Notes: a model not told the origin generated them from the sequence alone. 64,000 nt of DNA from CAVOXO01 sp963700425 (GCA_963700425.1 CAVOXO010000003.1:124001-188000), one strand, 5' to 3'. Numbered from the stretch's first letter, positions 1 to 9,025 are shown. Made by a program: numbers and translations.

Positions 1-284
1 AGTGCTGCGGGCATCAGCCTCCGGAGCCGCCGTTCCCAGAATCCGCGAAGGGACACCGATCCTTCTCGCCGGTGCTCGATGAGCAGCAGGGCGGTGATGA
101 GGAATCCCGAGAGGGTGAAGAACGTCGAGACGCTGAGAAAGGCGCCCGGGGCGATGTCGAGACCCGAGTGGTAGACGATGATCGCCAGCAGGGCCAGACC
201 GCGGAGACCGTCGAGGGACGCGTGATAGCCAAGGGACCGGGCTTCGGTCGGTGCCGCAGTCGTGTCGAGGGTGGTGACGGCCAC
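1..284 (-). CDS. Acyltransferase-3 (OafA/YrhL-type) membrane protein, C-terminus cut off by the window
   Basis: Only the first 94 codons are inside the window; the gene runs off the left edge. From the GTG at 284 the translation has a short polar leader, then HASLDGLRGLALL and a YHSG segment in the first membrane helix, then FFTLSGFLITALLL. This is the N-terminal pattern of acyltransferase-3 family proteins, multi-helix inner-membrane enzymes that move acetyl or other acyl groups onto surface sugars or lipids. The start is supported by a purine-rich GAAGGAAG about five bases upstream. The acceptor cannot be predicted from this fragment. The next gene upstream is on the same strand 248 bp away, so co-transcription is possible but not shown. 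Confidence 0.8.
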   Translation of the reverse strand, partial: MAVTTLDTTAAPTEARSLGYHASLDGLRGLALLAIIVYHSGLDIAPGAFLSVSTFFTLSGFLITALLLIEHRREGSVSLRGFWERRLRRLMPAA

Positions 285-532
285 AGGGCCTTCCTTCGCC
301 TGGTGAGGAGGGGCGCCGACGCCGCGCTGTCCCCGCAAATTACCGGTGCCGCACGGCCGGGTGGTGGCACACGACGGCTCGGTCGCTCTCCGCGACAGCG
401 ATCAGTCGTCCTCCGCGGCGCCCTCGACCCTCGCGATGCCGGGCTTCGCGATTCCCCGCAGCGCCTGCATCACGCCGTTCGCCCGCTGGGGTCGGGATCG
501 CTCAGGGCCCTGGCCGGTCGTGGCCGAGTGCG

Positions 533-1405
533 TCACCCCGGTGTCAGGGACACCAGTTCGAAGTCGCCGTTCTCGGTGTACACCGTCTGTCCGATGATCG
601 AGTCGACGCGCACCTCCAGCTCCCGCTCGTTTCGCAACGGCAGTCCGGTGTCGGTGGAGAACCAGGCCTGGGTGTGCTCGGTGCCCTGCTGAGCGCCGGT
701 CATCGTGCGTCGCCGGTCGTAGTGGTACGCCTCGACCGTCTCGCCCCCGATGTCGAGTTCCTCGACGCCCACGAAGCGGTAGGGGCCCGCAGTGACGACG
801 ACGGCGTCCTCGGAGCTCTCCTGGCTGGTGCACTCCTGGGTCCACTCGTCGTCGGGGCGTGCAGCGGGGTCGACGGTCACGCCCTCGTCGCAGACGAATG
901 TCGAGGTGGTTTCGCTGACATAGATGTCGAAGTCCCACCTGACGTACGACTCACCCCCCACCTCGACGAGGCCGTCCTCGCGGGGGCAGTAGTTCCACTG
1001 CTGCCAGTGATGGGAGTGGTAGTCGATGCGGAACGACCAGCATCCGGCCTCACCGTGGGTGACCGTGGCCGGCATGTCGGGTCCCTCCGCCTGCTCGCGG
1101 GGAGGGGTGTTGAGCACCTCGGTTCCCGAACCCCGGTAGAGGTACACGCCCTGCGGGGGTCGCAGCACGCCCGACTCCTGCGGCAAGGTCGAGGACGGGT
1201 CGAGGCGGTCCCTGGCCTCGTCGGTGCTGACCTGGCGTCCCTCCGACCCGGCTCCGATGATCAACCAGACGACGGCGACGGACACCACGCCGACCAGGAG
1301 ACCGAGGAGGATCGGCCACCGGCGCCGTCGTGGGTGGCTCTCGGCCGGCTCGGTCTGCGCACCGTCGGGTGGTGCGGTCTGCTGGTTCTCCGGTGGTGTC
1401 TCCAT
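533..1405 (-). CDS. Single-pass membrane-anchored protein of unknown function
   Basis: The 290-residue product has a charged, proline-rich cytoplasmic tail (residues 1-28), an RRRRW stop-transfer stretch, and one hydrophobic helix (about 31-51, LLGLLVGVVSVAVVWLI). The remaining 235 residues would lie outside the membrane. That part is rich in acidic residues and tryptophan and has several cysteines that could pair in an oxidising compartment. I do not recognise a family. The fold may be an all-beta, LolA/RsmB-like lipid-handling domain, judged only from repeated short beta-like segments such as YRFVGVEEL and YVRWDFDIYVS. It lies downstream of nothing on its own strand and upstream of the acyltransferase-3 gene. 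Confidence 0.75.
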   Translation of the reverse strand: METPPENQQTAPPDGAQTEPAESHPRRRRWPILLGLLVGVVSVAVVWLIIGAGSEGRQVSTDEARDRLDPSSTLPQESGVLRPPQGVYLYRGSGTEVLNTPPREQAEGPDMPATVTHGEAGCWSFRIDYHSHHWQQWNYCPREDGLVEVGGESYVRWDFDIYVSETTSTFVCDEGVTVDPAARPDDEWTQECTSQESSEDAVVVTAGPYRFVGVEELDIGGETVEAYHYDRRRTMTGAQQGTEHTQAWFSTDTGLPLRNERELEVRVDSIIGQTVYTENGDFELVSLTPG

Positions 1406-1843
1406 GGTCGTGCCCTTCCCCGATCACGCGGGGGACGACGACACCCTACGCGGCGTCGGTCGGTCGTCGTGAAGAGCGGGGGCGCGTCGTCCCGCCTTCA
1501 CGCGGGAGCCTCGGCTCCGAGATCGACGAGGTCGAGGCGGCCGGACTCACCATCACCGACGTGGACGACGCGACCCAGCGCGATGACGTCCCCTGGGCCA
1601 CCGTCGATGCACCCGACTGGTCTTCCCGTCGCGCCCGACGAGGACCTCGTCGTCGTGGTGCTGTCCTCCGCCGGCGACGGTCGTGACGAGGACATCCGCC
1701 AGGGGCTGCTCGACGCGTTCGGAGCCTGATCGCCCGGCGACGCCTCGCTCGGGGCGGGCGACCCGCAGCCCCTACTCTGTCTCGGATCCGACGTCCTCGC
1801 TTCCGACGACGTGCTGATGCCGGCCTGCCAGGGAGAGTCAACG
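1406..1843. other. Intergenic region with a possible broken short gene
   Basis: This 438 bp stretch separates two divergent genes. Plus-strand reading gives coding-like sequence from about 1515 to 1729, but in two frames. One frame carries EIDEVEAAGLTITDVDDATQ and an aspartate-rich continuation up to about 1620. Another then carries LPVAPDEDLVVVVLSSAGDG and ends at TGA 1729. A single indel near 1620 would join them into a small acidic protein, but no convincing start is visible. A short perfect hairpin (GGAGCC-TC-GGCTCC) lies near 1505-1518. A TACTCT hexamer at 1773-1778 is the best -10 candidate for the amidohydrolase gene. I cannot assign a function to the broken reading frame. Confidence 0.35.
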
Positions 1844-3598
1844 ATGCCGATCCTCATCGCCAACGGCACGGTCCACGACGGAACCGGTGCCGCCGCACGA
1901 GTGGCAGATGTCCTGATCGGCGACGACCGCAAGGTCGCCGAGATCGGTCGGGCGCTGATCGCCCCCGACGACGCCGAGGTCATCGACGCCACCGGCTGCT
2001 GGGTCACGCCGGGATTCATCGACCTGCACACCCACTACGACGCCGAGCTCGAGGTGAGCCCGTCGTTGTCGGAGTCGGTCCGCCACGGTGTCACCACGGC
2101 TCTCATCGGCTCGTGCGGGCTGTCGATGGTGGTGGGGGAACCGGAGGACATGGCCGACATGTTCTGCCGGGTCGAAGGCATCCCCCGCGACACGGTGCTC
2201 CCGCTGCTCGAGGAGATCGTCGACTGGACGACTCCGGGCGAGTACGTCGAGCACCTGTCGTCGTTGCCCCTCGGACCCAACCTCATCGGAATGATGGGTC
2301 ACTCCACCCTCAGGGCCCACGTGATGGGGCTGGGCCGCAGCCTCGATCGACGGGTCACCCCCACCGAGGACGAGTCGGAGCGGATGGATCGCCTCGTCGA
2401 GGAGTCCTGCGACGCCGGTCTGTTGGGTGTGTCGGTGAACCTCCTGCCCTGGGACAAGATGGGCGGGACCAGGTTCCGCAGCAACCCGACCCCCTCCGTC
2501 TTCGCCCGGTTCAACGAGTACCGGCGGCTGGCGGAGGTGGCCCGGGCCCGTGATGCCGTCTTCCAGGCCATCCCCAATCTCCAGACGCGGTGGAGCATCG
2601 GACCGCTCCTCGACATGAGTCGCCGACGCAACGGCCGGGCCCTGCGCACGTCGCTGCTCACCCTGATGGACGCCAAACCCGCCATGGGTGCCTACCGGGC
2701 GATGGCCACGATCGCCGACCTCTACAACCGCCGGCTCGGCGCGAACGTCCGCTTCCAGGCGCTTCCCACGCCCTTCGACCTCTACACCGACGGAATCGAG
2801 AACCCGGTCTTCGAGGAGTTCGGGGCGGGCACCGAGGCGCTGCATCTGGAGGACCTGGCCGCCCGTCGCTCGCTCATGTCCGCTCCGGTGTACCGCAGGG
2901 CATTCCACCGACAGTGGAAGAACAAGGTGGCGTCGCGGGCCTATCACCGCGATCTGTCGGAGGCCCGGATCGTCGCGTGTCCTGATCCGACCCTCGCGGG
3001 GCTGACCTTCGCCGAGGTGGGCACCCGCCGCGGGGTCGATCCGCTGGACGCCTTCCTGGATCTGCAGGTCGAGTACGGCAACGACCTCCGGTGGTACAGC
3101 GTCGTCGCGAACGGGGACTCCGCCCACCTGGAGTGGATCACGGCCCACCCCGCGGCGATGATCGGCTTCTCCGACGCGGGCGCCCACCTGCGCAACATGG
3201 CCTTCTACAACTTCCCGCTCCGGATGCTGAAGCGGGTTCGTGACGCTCAGCGGGCCGGACGGCCGTTCATGACGGTCGAGGAGGCGGTTGCGAAGCTCAC
3301 CTCCGATATCGCCGACTTCCACCGCATCGATGCGGGTCGGCTCGCGGTGGGCGGGCGGGCCGATGTGGTGGTGATCGACCCCGCAGGGCTCGACGACAGC
3401 GTGGAGGAGATCCACGAGGCGCCGATGCCCGGATTCGACGGTCTCAGCCGACTGGTCCGGCGAAACGACGACACCGTGCGGGCGGTCCTGATCAACGGTC
3501 GGGTTGCCTGGAGGGGTGGTTCGGCCGCAGCCGATCTCGGCGTGAGCCGCAACTATGGGGACGTCCTCCCACTGGGCGGAGCGACGGGCTCGATCTGA
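1844..3598 (+). CDS. N-acyl-D-amino-acid deacylase-like amidohydrolase
   Basis: The 584-residue protein belongs to the amidohydrolase superfamily, D-aminoacylase branch, whose members remove acyl groups from N-acyl-D-amino acids or open related amides with a zinc centre. The metal-binding DLHTHYD motif is at about residues 64-70, followed by HGVTTALIGSCGLS. MGHSTLR sits in the barrel, and GFSDAGAHLRN near the C-terminus supplies the conserved aspartate of the last barrel strand. The tail NGRVAWRGG is the usual closing strand of the small beta domain. Length is normal for the family. The ATG at 1844 is preferred because GGGAGAG lies six bases upstream; an in-frame ATG 11 codons earlier lacks such a site. 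The true substrate is not known; many actinobacterial relatives act on non-amino-acid compounds. Confidence 0.85.
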   Translation: MPILIANGTVHDGTGAAARVADVLIGDDRKVAEIGRALIAPDDAEVIDATGCWVTPGFIDLHTHYDAELEVSPSLSESVRHGVTTALIGSCGLSMVVGEPEDMADMFCRVEGIPRDTVLPLLEEIVDWTTPGEYVEHLSSLPLGPNLIGMMGHSTLRAHVMGLGRSLDRRVTPTEDESERMDRLVEESCDAGLLGVSVNLLPWDKMGGTRFRSNPTPSVFARFNEYRRLAEVARARDAVFQAIPNLQTRWSIGPLLDMSRRRNGRALRTSLLTLMDAKPAMGAYRAMATIADLYNRRLGANVRFQALPTPFDLYTDGIENPVFEEFGAGTEALHLEDLAARRSLMSAPVYRRAFHRQWKNKVASRAYHRDLSEARIVACPDPTLAGLTFAEVGTRRGVDPLDAFLDLQVEYGNDLRWYSVVANGDSAHLEWITAHPAAMIGFSDAGAHLRNMAFYNFPLRMLKRVRDAQRAGRPFMTVEEAVAKLTSDIADFHRIDAGRLAVGGRADVVVIDPAGLDDSVEEIHEAPMPGFDGLSRLVRRNDDTVRAVLINGRVAWRGGSAAADLGVSRNYGDVLPLGGATGSI

Positions 3599-3659
3599 CC
3601 CCACACAGATGGCAGAGGGTGTGATCGGGCAGGCGCCCGAAGGTCCGTCGCGGCGTCGC

Positions 3660-3688
3660 TTGCATCAACGGGTCTCCTGATGTAGAAA
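3660..3688 (+). promoter_or_regulatory. Sigma-70-type promoter of the TetR/ferritin-like operon
   Basis: TTGCAT (3660-3665) and TAGAAA (3683-3688) are separated by exactly 17 bp. The spacing is ideal, and both boxes match the consensus well for such GC-rich DNA. The palindromic operator begins at the next base, so a bound repressor would cover the transcription start. Confidence 0.65.
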
Positions 3689-3702
3689 AATGAGCGCTCA
3701 TT
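3689..3702. promoter_or_regulatory. Palindromic operator, probable TetR autoregulation site
   Basis: AATGAGCGCTCATT is a perfect 14 bp palindrome placed directly after the -10 box and 19 bp before the TetR start codon. Palindromes with a TGA-N-TCA core are common TetR-family targets. The position implies repression of the TetR gene itself and of the ferritin-like gene that overlaps it. Confidence 0.75.
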
Positions 3703-3721
3703 CATCTTGAAGGGGGAACGA

Positions 3722-4339
3722 GTGCCCAAGGTCTCGGCCGAACACAAGGAGGCGGTTCGCCGGCATCTGGTGGAGGCCGCCGCCAGGGTGATGGCACGCC
3801 AGGAGCCGCTGACCACCCGGGCCATCACCACCGAGGCCGACGTGTCAGCCGGCACCCTCTACAACTACTTCGACGGGCTCAGCGACGTGATCGAGGCCGC
3901 GGCGGAGTGGTTCCTGCAGTCCGAATGGCGCCAGTTCAGCCTCGAGGTCGATCCCGACGGTCCCTACGGCGGGCTGATGGACGTTCTGGACGAATTCGTG
4001 CTCACACCACCGGTGGCAGCCGATGCCCTGCTGCCTCGTCTGCGGGGCCGACTCGACGTCGACGAGGAGGTGTACGTCTCGATCCGCCGCTTCAACCGCT
4101 TTCTCGTCGATCTCGTGGCACCGCTCGTGGCGGACGGAGCCGACAGCGGCCATGTCGTCGAGGACCTCGATCCCGAGGCGCTGGTCGAGCTCCTCGACAT
4201 CCTGCGCGAGGGCATGATCGTTCGCCATGCCCAGGACAGTTTCGTCACCGGCTTCGGCGAGGTGAGTGCCGCGCTCCGTCTCGTCCTCGAACGCGGTGCG
4301 GTCCGCCGACCCCCACCATCAGGAGGAAACGACTCATGA
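3722..4339 (+). CDS. TetR-family transcriptional regulator
   Basis: The 205-residue protein has the TetR helix-turn-helix near the N-terminus (TTRAITTEADVSAGTLYNYFDGLSD, about residues 30-54), where TLYNYF is the recognition-helix hallmark. The rest is the variable all-helical ligand and dimerisation domain. GTG 3722 is chosen because AGGGGGA lies five bases upstream; a TTG five codons earlier would put that sequence inside the gene. A strong promoter and a perfect palindrome precede it. The stop codon overlaps the next start (ATGA), so regulator and ferritin-like protein are translationally coupled. It probably represses its own operon and is released by a lipid-like or hydrophobic ligand; the ligand is a guess. 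Confidence 0.9.
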   Translation: MPKVSAEHKEAVRRHLVEAAARVMARQEPLTTRAITTEADVSAGTLYNYFDGLSDVIEAAAEWFLQSEWRQFSLEVDPDGPYGGLMDVLDEFVLTPPVAADALLPRLRGRLDVDEEVYVSIRRFNRFLVDLVAPLVADGADSGHVVEDLDPEALVELLDILREGMIVRHAQDSFVTGFGEVSAALRLVLERGAVRRPPPSGGNDS

Positions 4340-5739
4340 CCACGACACCTTCCACGCTCGACCTGGTGCCGATGGGCGCCCCGGCCGCGTACGTGTGGGA
4401 CTACGGCAGCCGCCGTCCGCGGCTCTCGAAGCTCTACGAGAAGTCCAAGCGGAGTCAATGGAACGCCTCGGTCGACATCGACTGGGACGTCGACGTCGAC
4501 CCCGGCCTCGACGCGCTCATGGAGAGCGGTCAGTTCGCCGGTCTCGAGCTCGGCGACATCACCGGACAGGTCGACCGCTACGCACGTGAGTCGGAGGCCA
4601 ACCGGCGGGAGCTCAATGCGGAGTTCCACTCGTGGACGATCAGCCAGTTCATGCACGGTGAGCAGGGTGCGCTGGTCGCCACGGCGAAGATCTGTGCCGG
4701 ATCGCTCTCGATCGACGACAAGTACTACGCGGCCCAACAGGTCGCCGACGAGGCCCGACACGTCGAGGCGTACCAGCGGTATCTGGAGAAGATCGACATG
4801 CAGTATCCGGTCGGAGGCTTCCTCCACTCGCTGCTGACCGACGTCACCTCCCGCGACGAGATCGACATGACCTATCTCGGCATGCAGATCCTCATCGAGG
4901 GCGTCGCCCTGGCCGCGTTCACCCTCGGTGGAGCGATGTTCGCCAACCCCCTCATTGCGCAGATCACCGAGATGGTCCGTCGGGACGAGGCCCGACACGT
5001 GGCCTTCGGCGTCCTGTCGCTCCAGGGGTTCTACGACGACATGGACCCGATCGACCTCCGGGTCCGGGAGGACTTCCTCATCGAGGCCTGCGCGGCGATC
5101 CGCGACCGGTTCATTCCCGTCGACGTGTTCGAGCGCATGGGATTCGACGTCGAGCTCGCCACCAAGGAGTTCGCCTCGGCGCCCGACGCCATGATGTTCC
5201 GCAGTCTCATCTTCTCGAAGGTGGTGCCCAATCTCCGCAAGCTCGGTCTCCTCACGCCGCGGGTGCGAGACGCCTTCGAGACCCTGGGAATCCTCCAGTA
5301 CGCGAGCTTCGTCGACTCGGCCACCGAGGCGGGGGAGCTGGATCCGGCCGAGTCGATCGACGACTTCGACGAGGACGACATGGTCGGCCGCTTCCGGGCA
5401 TCGCTCGGTGGGGTCGAACGGATCGAACCCGGCCCGGTGCTCCAACTGCTGAGCTCGACGATCGATGTGGGCGCGCTGAAGGATGTGTCCCCCGCGACCT
5501 ACCGGCTCAACATCGAGGGGGCCGACGAACCGGACTGGATCGTGAGCGTCGACCGCACCGGCGTCGAGTTCCGGCCGGGCACCCCCGGCGACCGTCGCGA
5601 CCTCCAGCTCACGATGGACGTGACCACCTGGACCGACATCGTGGCCGGTCGGATCGCCGCCGCCGCGGCCGCGTTCGACGGAAAGGTGGCCGTCGAGGGC
5701 GACCTGTCGAAGATCGAGGCGTTGATGGTTCTGCTGTAG
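4336..5739 (+). CDS. Ferritin-like diiron protein with C-terminal SCP2-like lipid-binding domain
   Basis: The 467-residue protein starts at ATG 4336 behind a perfect AGGAGG (4321-4326) and overlaps the TetR stop by 4 bp. Residues about 75-260 look like a ferritin/R2-like four-helix bundle with two carboxylate-histidine motifs, ADEARHVEAY (about 136-145) and RRDEARHVAFG (about 215-225). Each supplies the Glu/His ligands of a non-heme diiron site. The last 95 residues (about 370-467) resemble the SCP2 sterol-carrier fold, with YRLNIEGADEPDWIVSV, a TMDV strand and FDGKVAVEGDLSKI. The combination suggests an oxygenase or desaturase-like enzyme acting on a bound hydrophobic substrate. The reaction is not known, and the SCP2 assignment rests on pattern only. 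Confidence 0.8.
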   Translation: MTTTPSTLDLVPMGAPAAYVWDYGSRRPRLSKLYEKSKRSQWNASVDIDWDVDVDPGLDALMESGQFAGLELGDITGQVDRYARESEANRRELNAEFHSWTISQFMHGEQGALVATAKICAGSLSIDDKYYAAQQVADEARHVEAYQRYLEKIDMQYPVGGFLHSLLTDVTSRDEIDMTYLGMQILIEGVALAAFTLGGAMFANPLIAQITEMVRRDEARHVAFGVLSLQGFYDDMDPIDLRVREDFLIEACAAIRDRFIPVDVFERMGFDVELATKEFASAPDAMMFRSLIFSKVVPNLRKLGLLTPRVRDAFETLGILQYASFVDSATEAGELDPAESIDDFDEDDMVGRFRASLGGVERIEPGPVLQLLSSTIDVGALKDVSPATYRLNIEGADEPDWIVSVDRTGVEFRPGTPGDRRDLQLTMDVTTWTDIVAGRIAAAAAAFDGKVAVEGDLSKIEALMVLL

Positions 5740-5778
5740 GCGGGTGACCGGCGGGGGTCAGTCACCGACGATGAGGTC

Positions 5779-6579
5779 ATGATCCCCCTCGATGAGACCT
5801 TCGACGGCACGTTTCCCTTCGCTCCCCAGACCTTCGACGGGCACGGCTTCGTCCAGCACTACGTGGACGAAGGCCCCCGCGAGGCCACCGAGACCCTCGT
5901 GTGCCTCCACGGCGAACCCACGTGGGGCTATCTCTATCGCCACATGATCGAACACCTCGGACTCCGCCACATCACCCTGGTGGGCCAGGACTGGGGCGGA
6001 CCCATCGCCGCGGCCTACACGATGCGTCACTCCGAACGGGTCCGGCGCATCGTCTTCGCCAACACCCTGGCCGGCGTGGGACAGGTCACCGGCCCCGACG
6101 TTCCCGAGATCTCCGACTCACCGTGGTTCCGGTGGATCGCCGCCGGCCTCGAGAACGGGCGCACCGAGGCGGTGCTGCGCAACGCCGGGTCGACGGTGTT
6201 GTCGGTCATGAAGATCATCGGGTTCCAGAACTCCGCCGCGGTCGACGACACCTGGATCCGGGCGTACTCCGAGCCGTTTCCCGACTGGGACTCCGCCATC
6301 GGTGCCTACGAGTTCCCCCTCGACGTCCATTCCGGCCGCATCGCCGAGTACGTGCTCGCGGGACTGGGGGGAGTGCCCGACATGGTGGCCAAGCCCGCCC
6401 TCCTGCTCGAGGGACTGGAGGATCGGGCCATTCCGCCGGCCCCGGCCATCGCGGACTTCCGTTCCCTGTGGCCGGACGCTCCGGTCGTGGAGATGGCGGG
6501 GGTGGGGCACTTCTGTCAGGAGGACGCTCCCGACGTCCTCGTCTCGAACATCGAACAGTTCATCCAGTCGACGTCCTGA
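5779..6579 (+). CDS. Haloalkane-dehalogenase-like alpha/beta hydrolase with an internal deletion
   Basis: The 266-residue product has the haloalkane dehalogenase oxyanion motif HGEPTW (residues 44-49). The nucleophile elbow GQDWGG follows, with the aspartate at residue 71 and the adjacent halide-binding tryptophan. The catalytic histidine lies in GVGHFCQEDAP near the C-terminus, and a typical helical cap region sits between. In this family about 65-75 residues normally separate HGxPTW from the nucleophile. Here only 22 lie between, because YRHM runs straight into IEHLGLRHITLVGQDWGG. The segment that should hold the PDxxGFGxSDKP strand and helix is missing while the frame is kept. The protein is therefore probably non-functional as written. 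Alternatively the deletion is an assembly error between two CGCCACAT copies that flank the join. Confidence 0.7.
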   Translation: MIPLDETFDGTFPFAPQTFDGHGFVQHYVDEGPREATETLVCLHGEPTWGYLYRHMIEHLGLRHITLVGQDWGGPIAAAYTMRHSERVRRIVFANTLAGVGQVTGPDVPEISDSPWFRWIAAGLENGRTEAVLRNAGSTVLSVMKIIGFQNSAAVDDTWIRAYSEPFPDWDSAIGAYEFPLDVHSGRIAEYVLAGLGGVPDMVAKPALLLEGLEDRAIPPAPAIADFRSLWPDAPVVEMAGVGHFCQEDAPDVLVSNIEQFIQSTS

Positions 6580-6600
6580 CCCGCGCCGACGGCGGGCCGG

Positions 6601-7097
6601 TCAGTGACCGGGAAGAGTGCAGGCGGTGTCGAGCCCCAGAACGTGGTTGAGCCGCCCGAACGACAGCCATGATCCGAGGCACATCGACAGCTCGACGATC
6701 TCGGTCGGGCTGAAGGCCGCGGTCATCCGCTCCCAGAAGCTCGTCGTCGAGTCCGTGGTGGTCGAGCGTGAACCGCTCGGCGTACTCCGCGGCGAGCCGG
6801 GTCCGGTCATCGAACGCCTCGGTGGTCCGCCATGCCGCGACCGCTCCGTCGAAGGTGGACTCCACGGTCTCGCCGTCCCGTTCGGTGCGCCAGTCCTGGC
6901 AGAACACGCATCCGTTGATCTGGGCGATACGCAGGCGTGCCGCCTCGAACTCCCGGAGGCCCAGAGTGGTGTCGTTCGTAGACGCTCTGGGAGAACGCGG
7001 CGGCCGCCGCGCCGATGCCCGGCACCATCGAGCCCCACACGTACATGATCGGGTGCTCGTCGTCGGGCACGTCGATGCCCGCGGGTTCGATGATCAT
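6601..7097 (-). pseudogene. Carboxymuconolactone decarboxylase/AhpD-like protein, two frameshifts
   Basis: Reading the minus strand from ATG 7097 (GGAGG eight bases upstream) gives MIIEPAGIDVPDDEHPIMYV and then GIGAAAAAFSQSVYE. The frame is lost near 6975 and resumes as TTLGLREFEAARLRIAQING, CVFCQDW and EYAERF. A second shift near 6739 leads to SFWERMTAAFSPTEIVELSM and a normal stop at 6601. CxxC followed by a conserved histidine region is the redox centre of AhpD-type proteins. Joined, the product is about 165 residues, a normal family length. The start codon overlaps the end of the upstream reductase gene. Whether the frameshifts are real or sequence errors is unresolved; every motif is still present. 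Confidence 0.7.
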
Positions 7098-8200
7098 CGC
7101 GGCGCTCCTCCCGAGGCGACCCGGCGCCGGGGCCAGCGGCACGTCGAGCGCGTCGTGAATGCCGGGCGGCGGCAGTCGCGCAGCCACGGGATGGCGTTCA
7201 CCAGCCGGTCCGCCGCGGTGGCGTTGCCGCCGGCGGCCCGATTGCCACCTTCGTCGGTGGCCTCGACGTTGACCTCGATGCGGGGGCGGCCCTCGATCAT
7301 CACCCGGTGGGCGCCGTCGCCCCCGTCGGGGGGCATCGGCCAGTCGGGAGCGCACGACGGGTGCGATCCGCGTCACGTGCTCCACGACGATCAGGGGCTC
7401 GCCGTCGACGATGCCCTGCACCTCGAAGCGGAGCGCGCCCTGGGTGCCTTCGGCGAAGTCGCCCATCGCGTTGGTGACCGTGGACTCCAGCGGACGCCGC
7501 TCCAGGGTCTCGCGGATCTCGTCGAGTTCGACGCCGAGGGCGCGGGCGATCAGCCGGACCTGTCCGCCCCACACCATCGTGGGCACGGTCGGCGCGACCA
7601 TCGGCGGCTCGTAGTCCATGGGCTCGCCCATGCCCACCAGGTAGCGCACCGAGTCGGGCTGGTCGTAGGTCGAGTAGTCGAAGATCTCCTGGCAGCGGAC
7701 CTGGTCGATGCGTGCCGCCAAGGCCGCTCAGCGAGCACCGGGAGGATGTCGTTGCCCCAGCCCGGATCGATGCCCGACACGAACAGCGACGTCGCCACCG
7801 TCGGTGGCGGCGGCGCGGACCGGGTCGACGGATCTCGGCGGGGGCGCTGCGGCGGGTCGTAGAGGCGGTAGATCGCCGGCGTCACCACGACCGCGCCGGC
7901 GCGCAGAGCCGCGGGCGACGTCGGCGAGCGGCCTCGTCGGGACGGATGTCACCCGAGGCCATGTACGCCACCGCGTCCGGCGAGGCGTCGAGCACCGCGT
8001 CCGACGTCGTCGGTCGCGGCCACACCCAGCGGTCGATCGAGTCCGGCCAGGTCGCCGGCGTCGTGGCCGACCTTGTCGGGGTTGGCCACGATCACCGCCG
8101 ACAGCACCAGGTCGGGGTGCGCGTCGATGGCGCGGATGGCCGCCCGACCCATGTTGCCCGTGCCCCAGACCGCGGTGCGGATCGATCTCGGTGTCGCCAT
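7094..8200 (-). pseudogene. DapB-like NAD(P)-dependent reductase, multiple frameshifts
   Basis: The start is clear: ATG 8200 gives a dinucleotide-binding strand and loop, RTAVWGTGNMGRAAIRAI, and then ANPDKVG. Further segments appear in shifting frames: VVTPAIYRLYDP, LFVSGIDPGWGNDILPVL, then a long stretch from CQEIFDYSTYDQPDSVRYL to VEHVTRIAP, then MIEGRPRIEVNVEATDEGG and AERLVNAIP-like sequence. Together they match the dihydrodipicolinate-reductase-like/NAD(P)H-dependent amine dehydrogenase family common in Actinobacteria. At least four indels are needed to restore it. The gene would end at 7094, overlapping the AhpD-like start. A TATGCT hexamer six bases before the ATG suggests a leaderless transcript covering both genes. 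No catalytic activity can be claimed for the sequence as given. Confidence 0.65.
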
Positions 8201-8206
8201 GCCGAG

Positions 8207-8212
8207 AGCATA
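8207..8212 (-). promoter_or_regulatory. Putative -10 box of a leaderless promoter for the DapB-like gene
   Basis: TATGCT on the minus strand lies six bases before ATG 8200. This is the usual distance for transcripts that begin at the start codon. No ribosome binding site is present. Confidence 0.45.
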
Positions 8213-8263
8213 TGTGCGGCTCGTGCGGTGCGACGGCGACGGCGACGAGGTACGGGGTGCGGG

Positions 8264-8867
8264 TCAGGCGGTGGCGAGCCAGGGATCGGGAATGTCGCGG
8301 AAGCGATCCACCTGCATGATCCGATTCCACTCGTCGAGCATCGCGCTCATTTCGGGCGTGGGCTCCTGTTGTTCGCCTGCCCGTGCAGCGTCCTCGGACG
8401 TGAAGTAGGCGAGCTCGGTGAATGCGTTCCCGTCGAAGAACGCCATGACGGACCCCAACAGGTCGGGCCGGAACCCGGCGAGGACGGGCTCGGAGTCGTG
8501 CTCGAGCGCCGCCGCGTGGTCACGGTCGGTCACGTGGCCGTCCATCACCTGGACGAAGTGAGCCGAGTCGAGATCGCCCGCGGTCCATGAGCTCGACGTC
8601 CTCGGTGTCGTGGAACGTCACCGGGCCGCTGAAACATGCCTCGGTCGCGGCCCACCACTCGCCCTGCTCGGGCCGTTCACTGTTGGCTCGAGCCGCGTCA
8701 CGGTTCTCGAATCGGGCCACGAAGATGCAGTCGCCCTGGGCGGTGCAGCCGCCTGTGGAGCCGAGGTAGCCGGTGGCACCCGGTTTGAGATCGGTTTCCC
8801 ACATCTCGAAACGCCGACGCAGCGCGTCGGCGTCATTCGTCGTTCCTTCGATCACCTGGATGAACAT
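8264..8867 (-). pseudogene. Tandem dimeric alpha/beta-barrel protein with one frameshift
   Basis: From ATG 8867 (GGGAGG nearby upstream) the protein begins MFIQVIEGTTNDADALRRRF and continues through CIFVARFENRDAARANS and GPVTFHDTEDVELMDRG. A one-base loss in a GGGCG run near 8583 breaks the frame. The second half resumes as DLDSAHFVQVMDGHVTDRDH and continues to FTELAYFTSEDAARAGE and a normal stop at 8264. The halves are internal repeats (FIQVIEG/FVQVMDG, FVARFENRDAARA/ELAYFTSEDAARA), as expected for two fused ABM-like ferredoxin-fold units. Joined length is about 201 residues. The function is unknown; such folds occur in small monooxygenases and in proteins of no known activity. Confidence 0.65.
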
Positions 8868-9025
8868 GTCGGGCCTCCCCCTTCGGATTCCTCTTTCCAC
8901 AACCTCCACCCGCGGAGGCGTGCGGTCAAGGGGCGTGTCGGGGTTCTCGTCGCTCCGGGCGAGCACCGGCGAACGGTCCGACCCTGTCCGGAATAGCGAC
9001 CCGGAACGTCGGGTTGAGGGGGTCC

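Noticed and set aside
285..532. Possible genes in the gap between the acyltransferase and the membrane protein
   Set aside because: Open frames on both strands are short, Arg-rich shadows without a ribosome site; nothing supports a gene.
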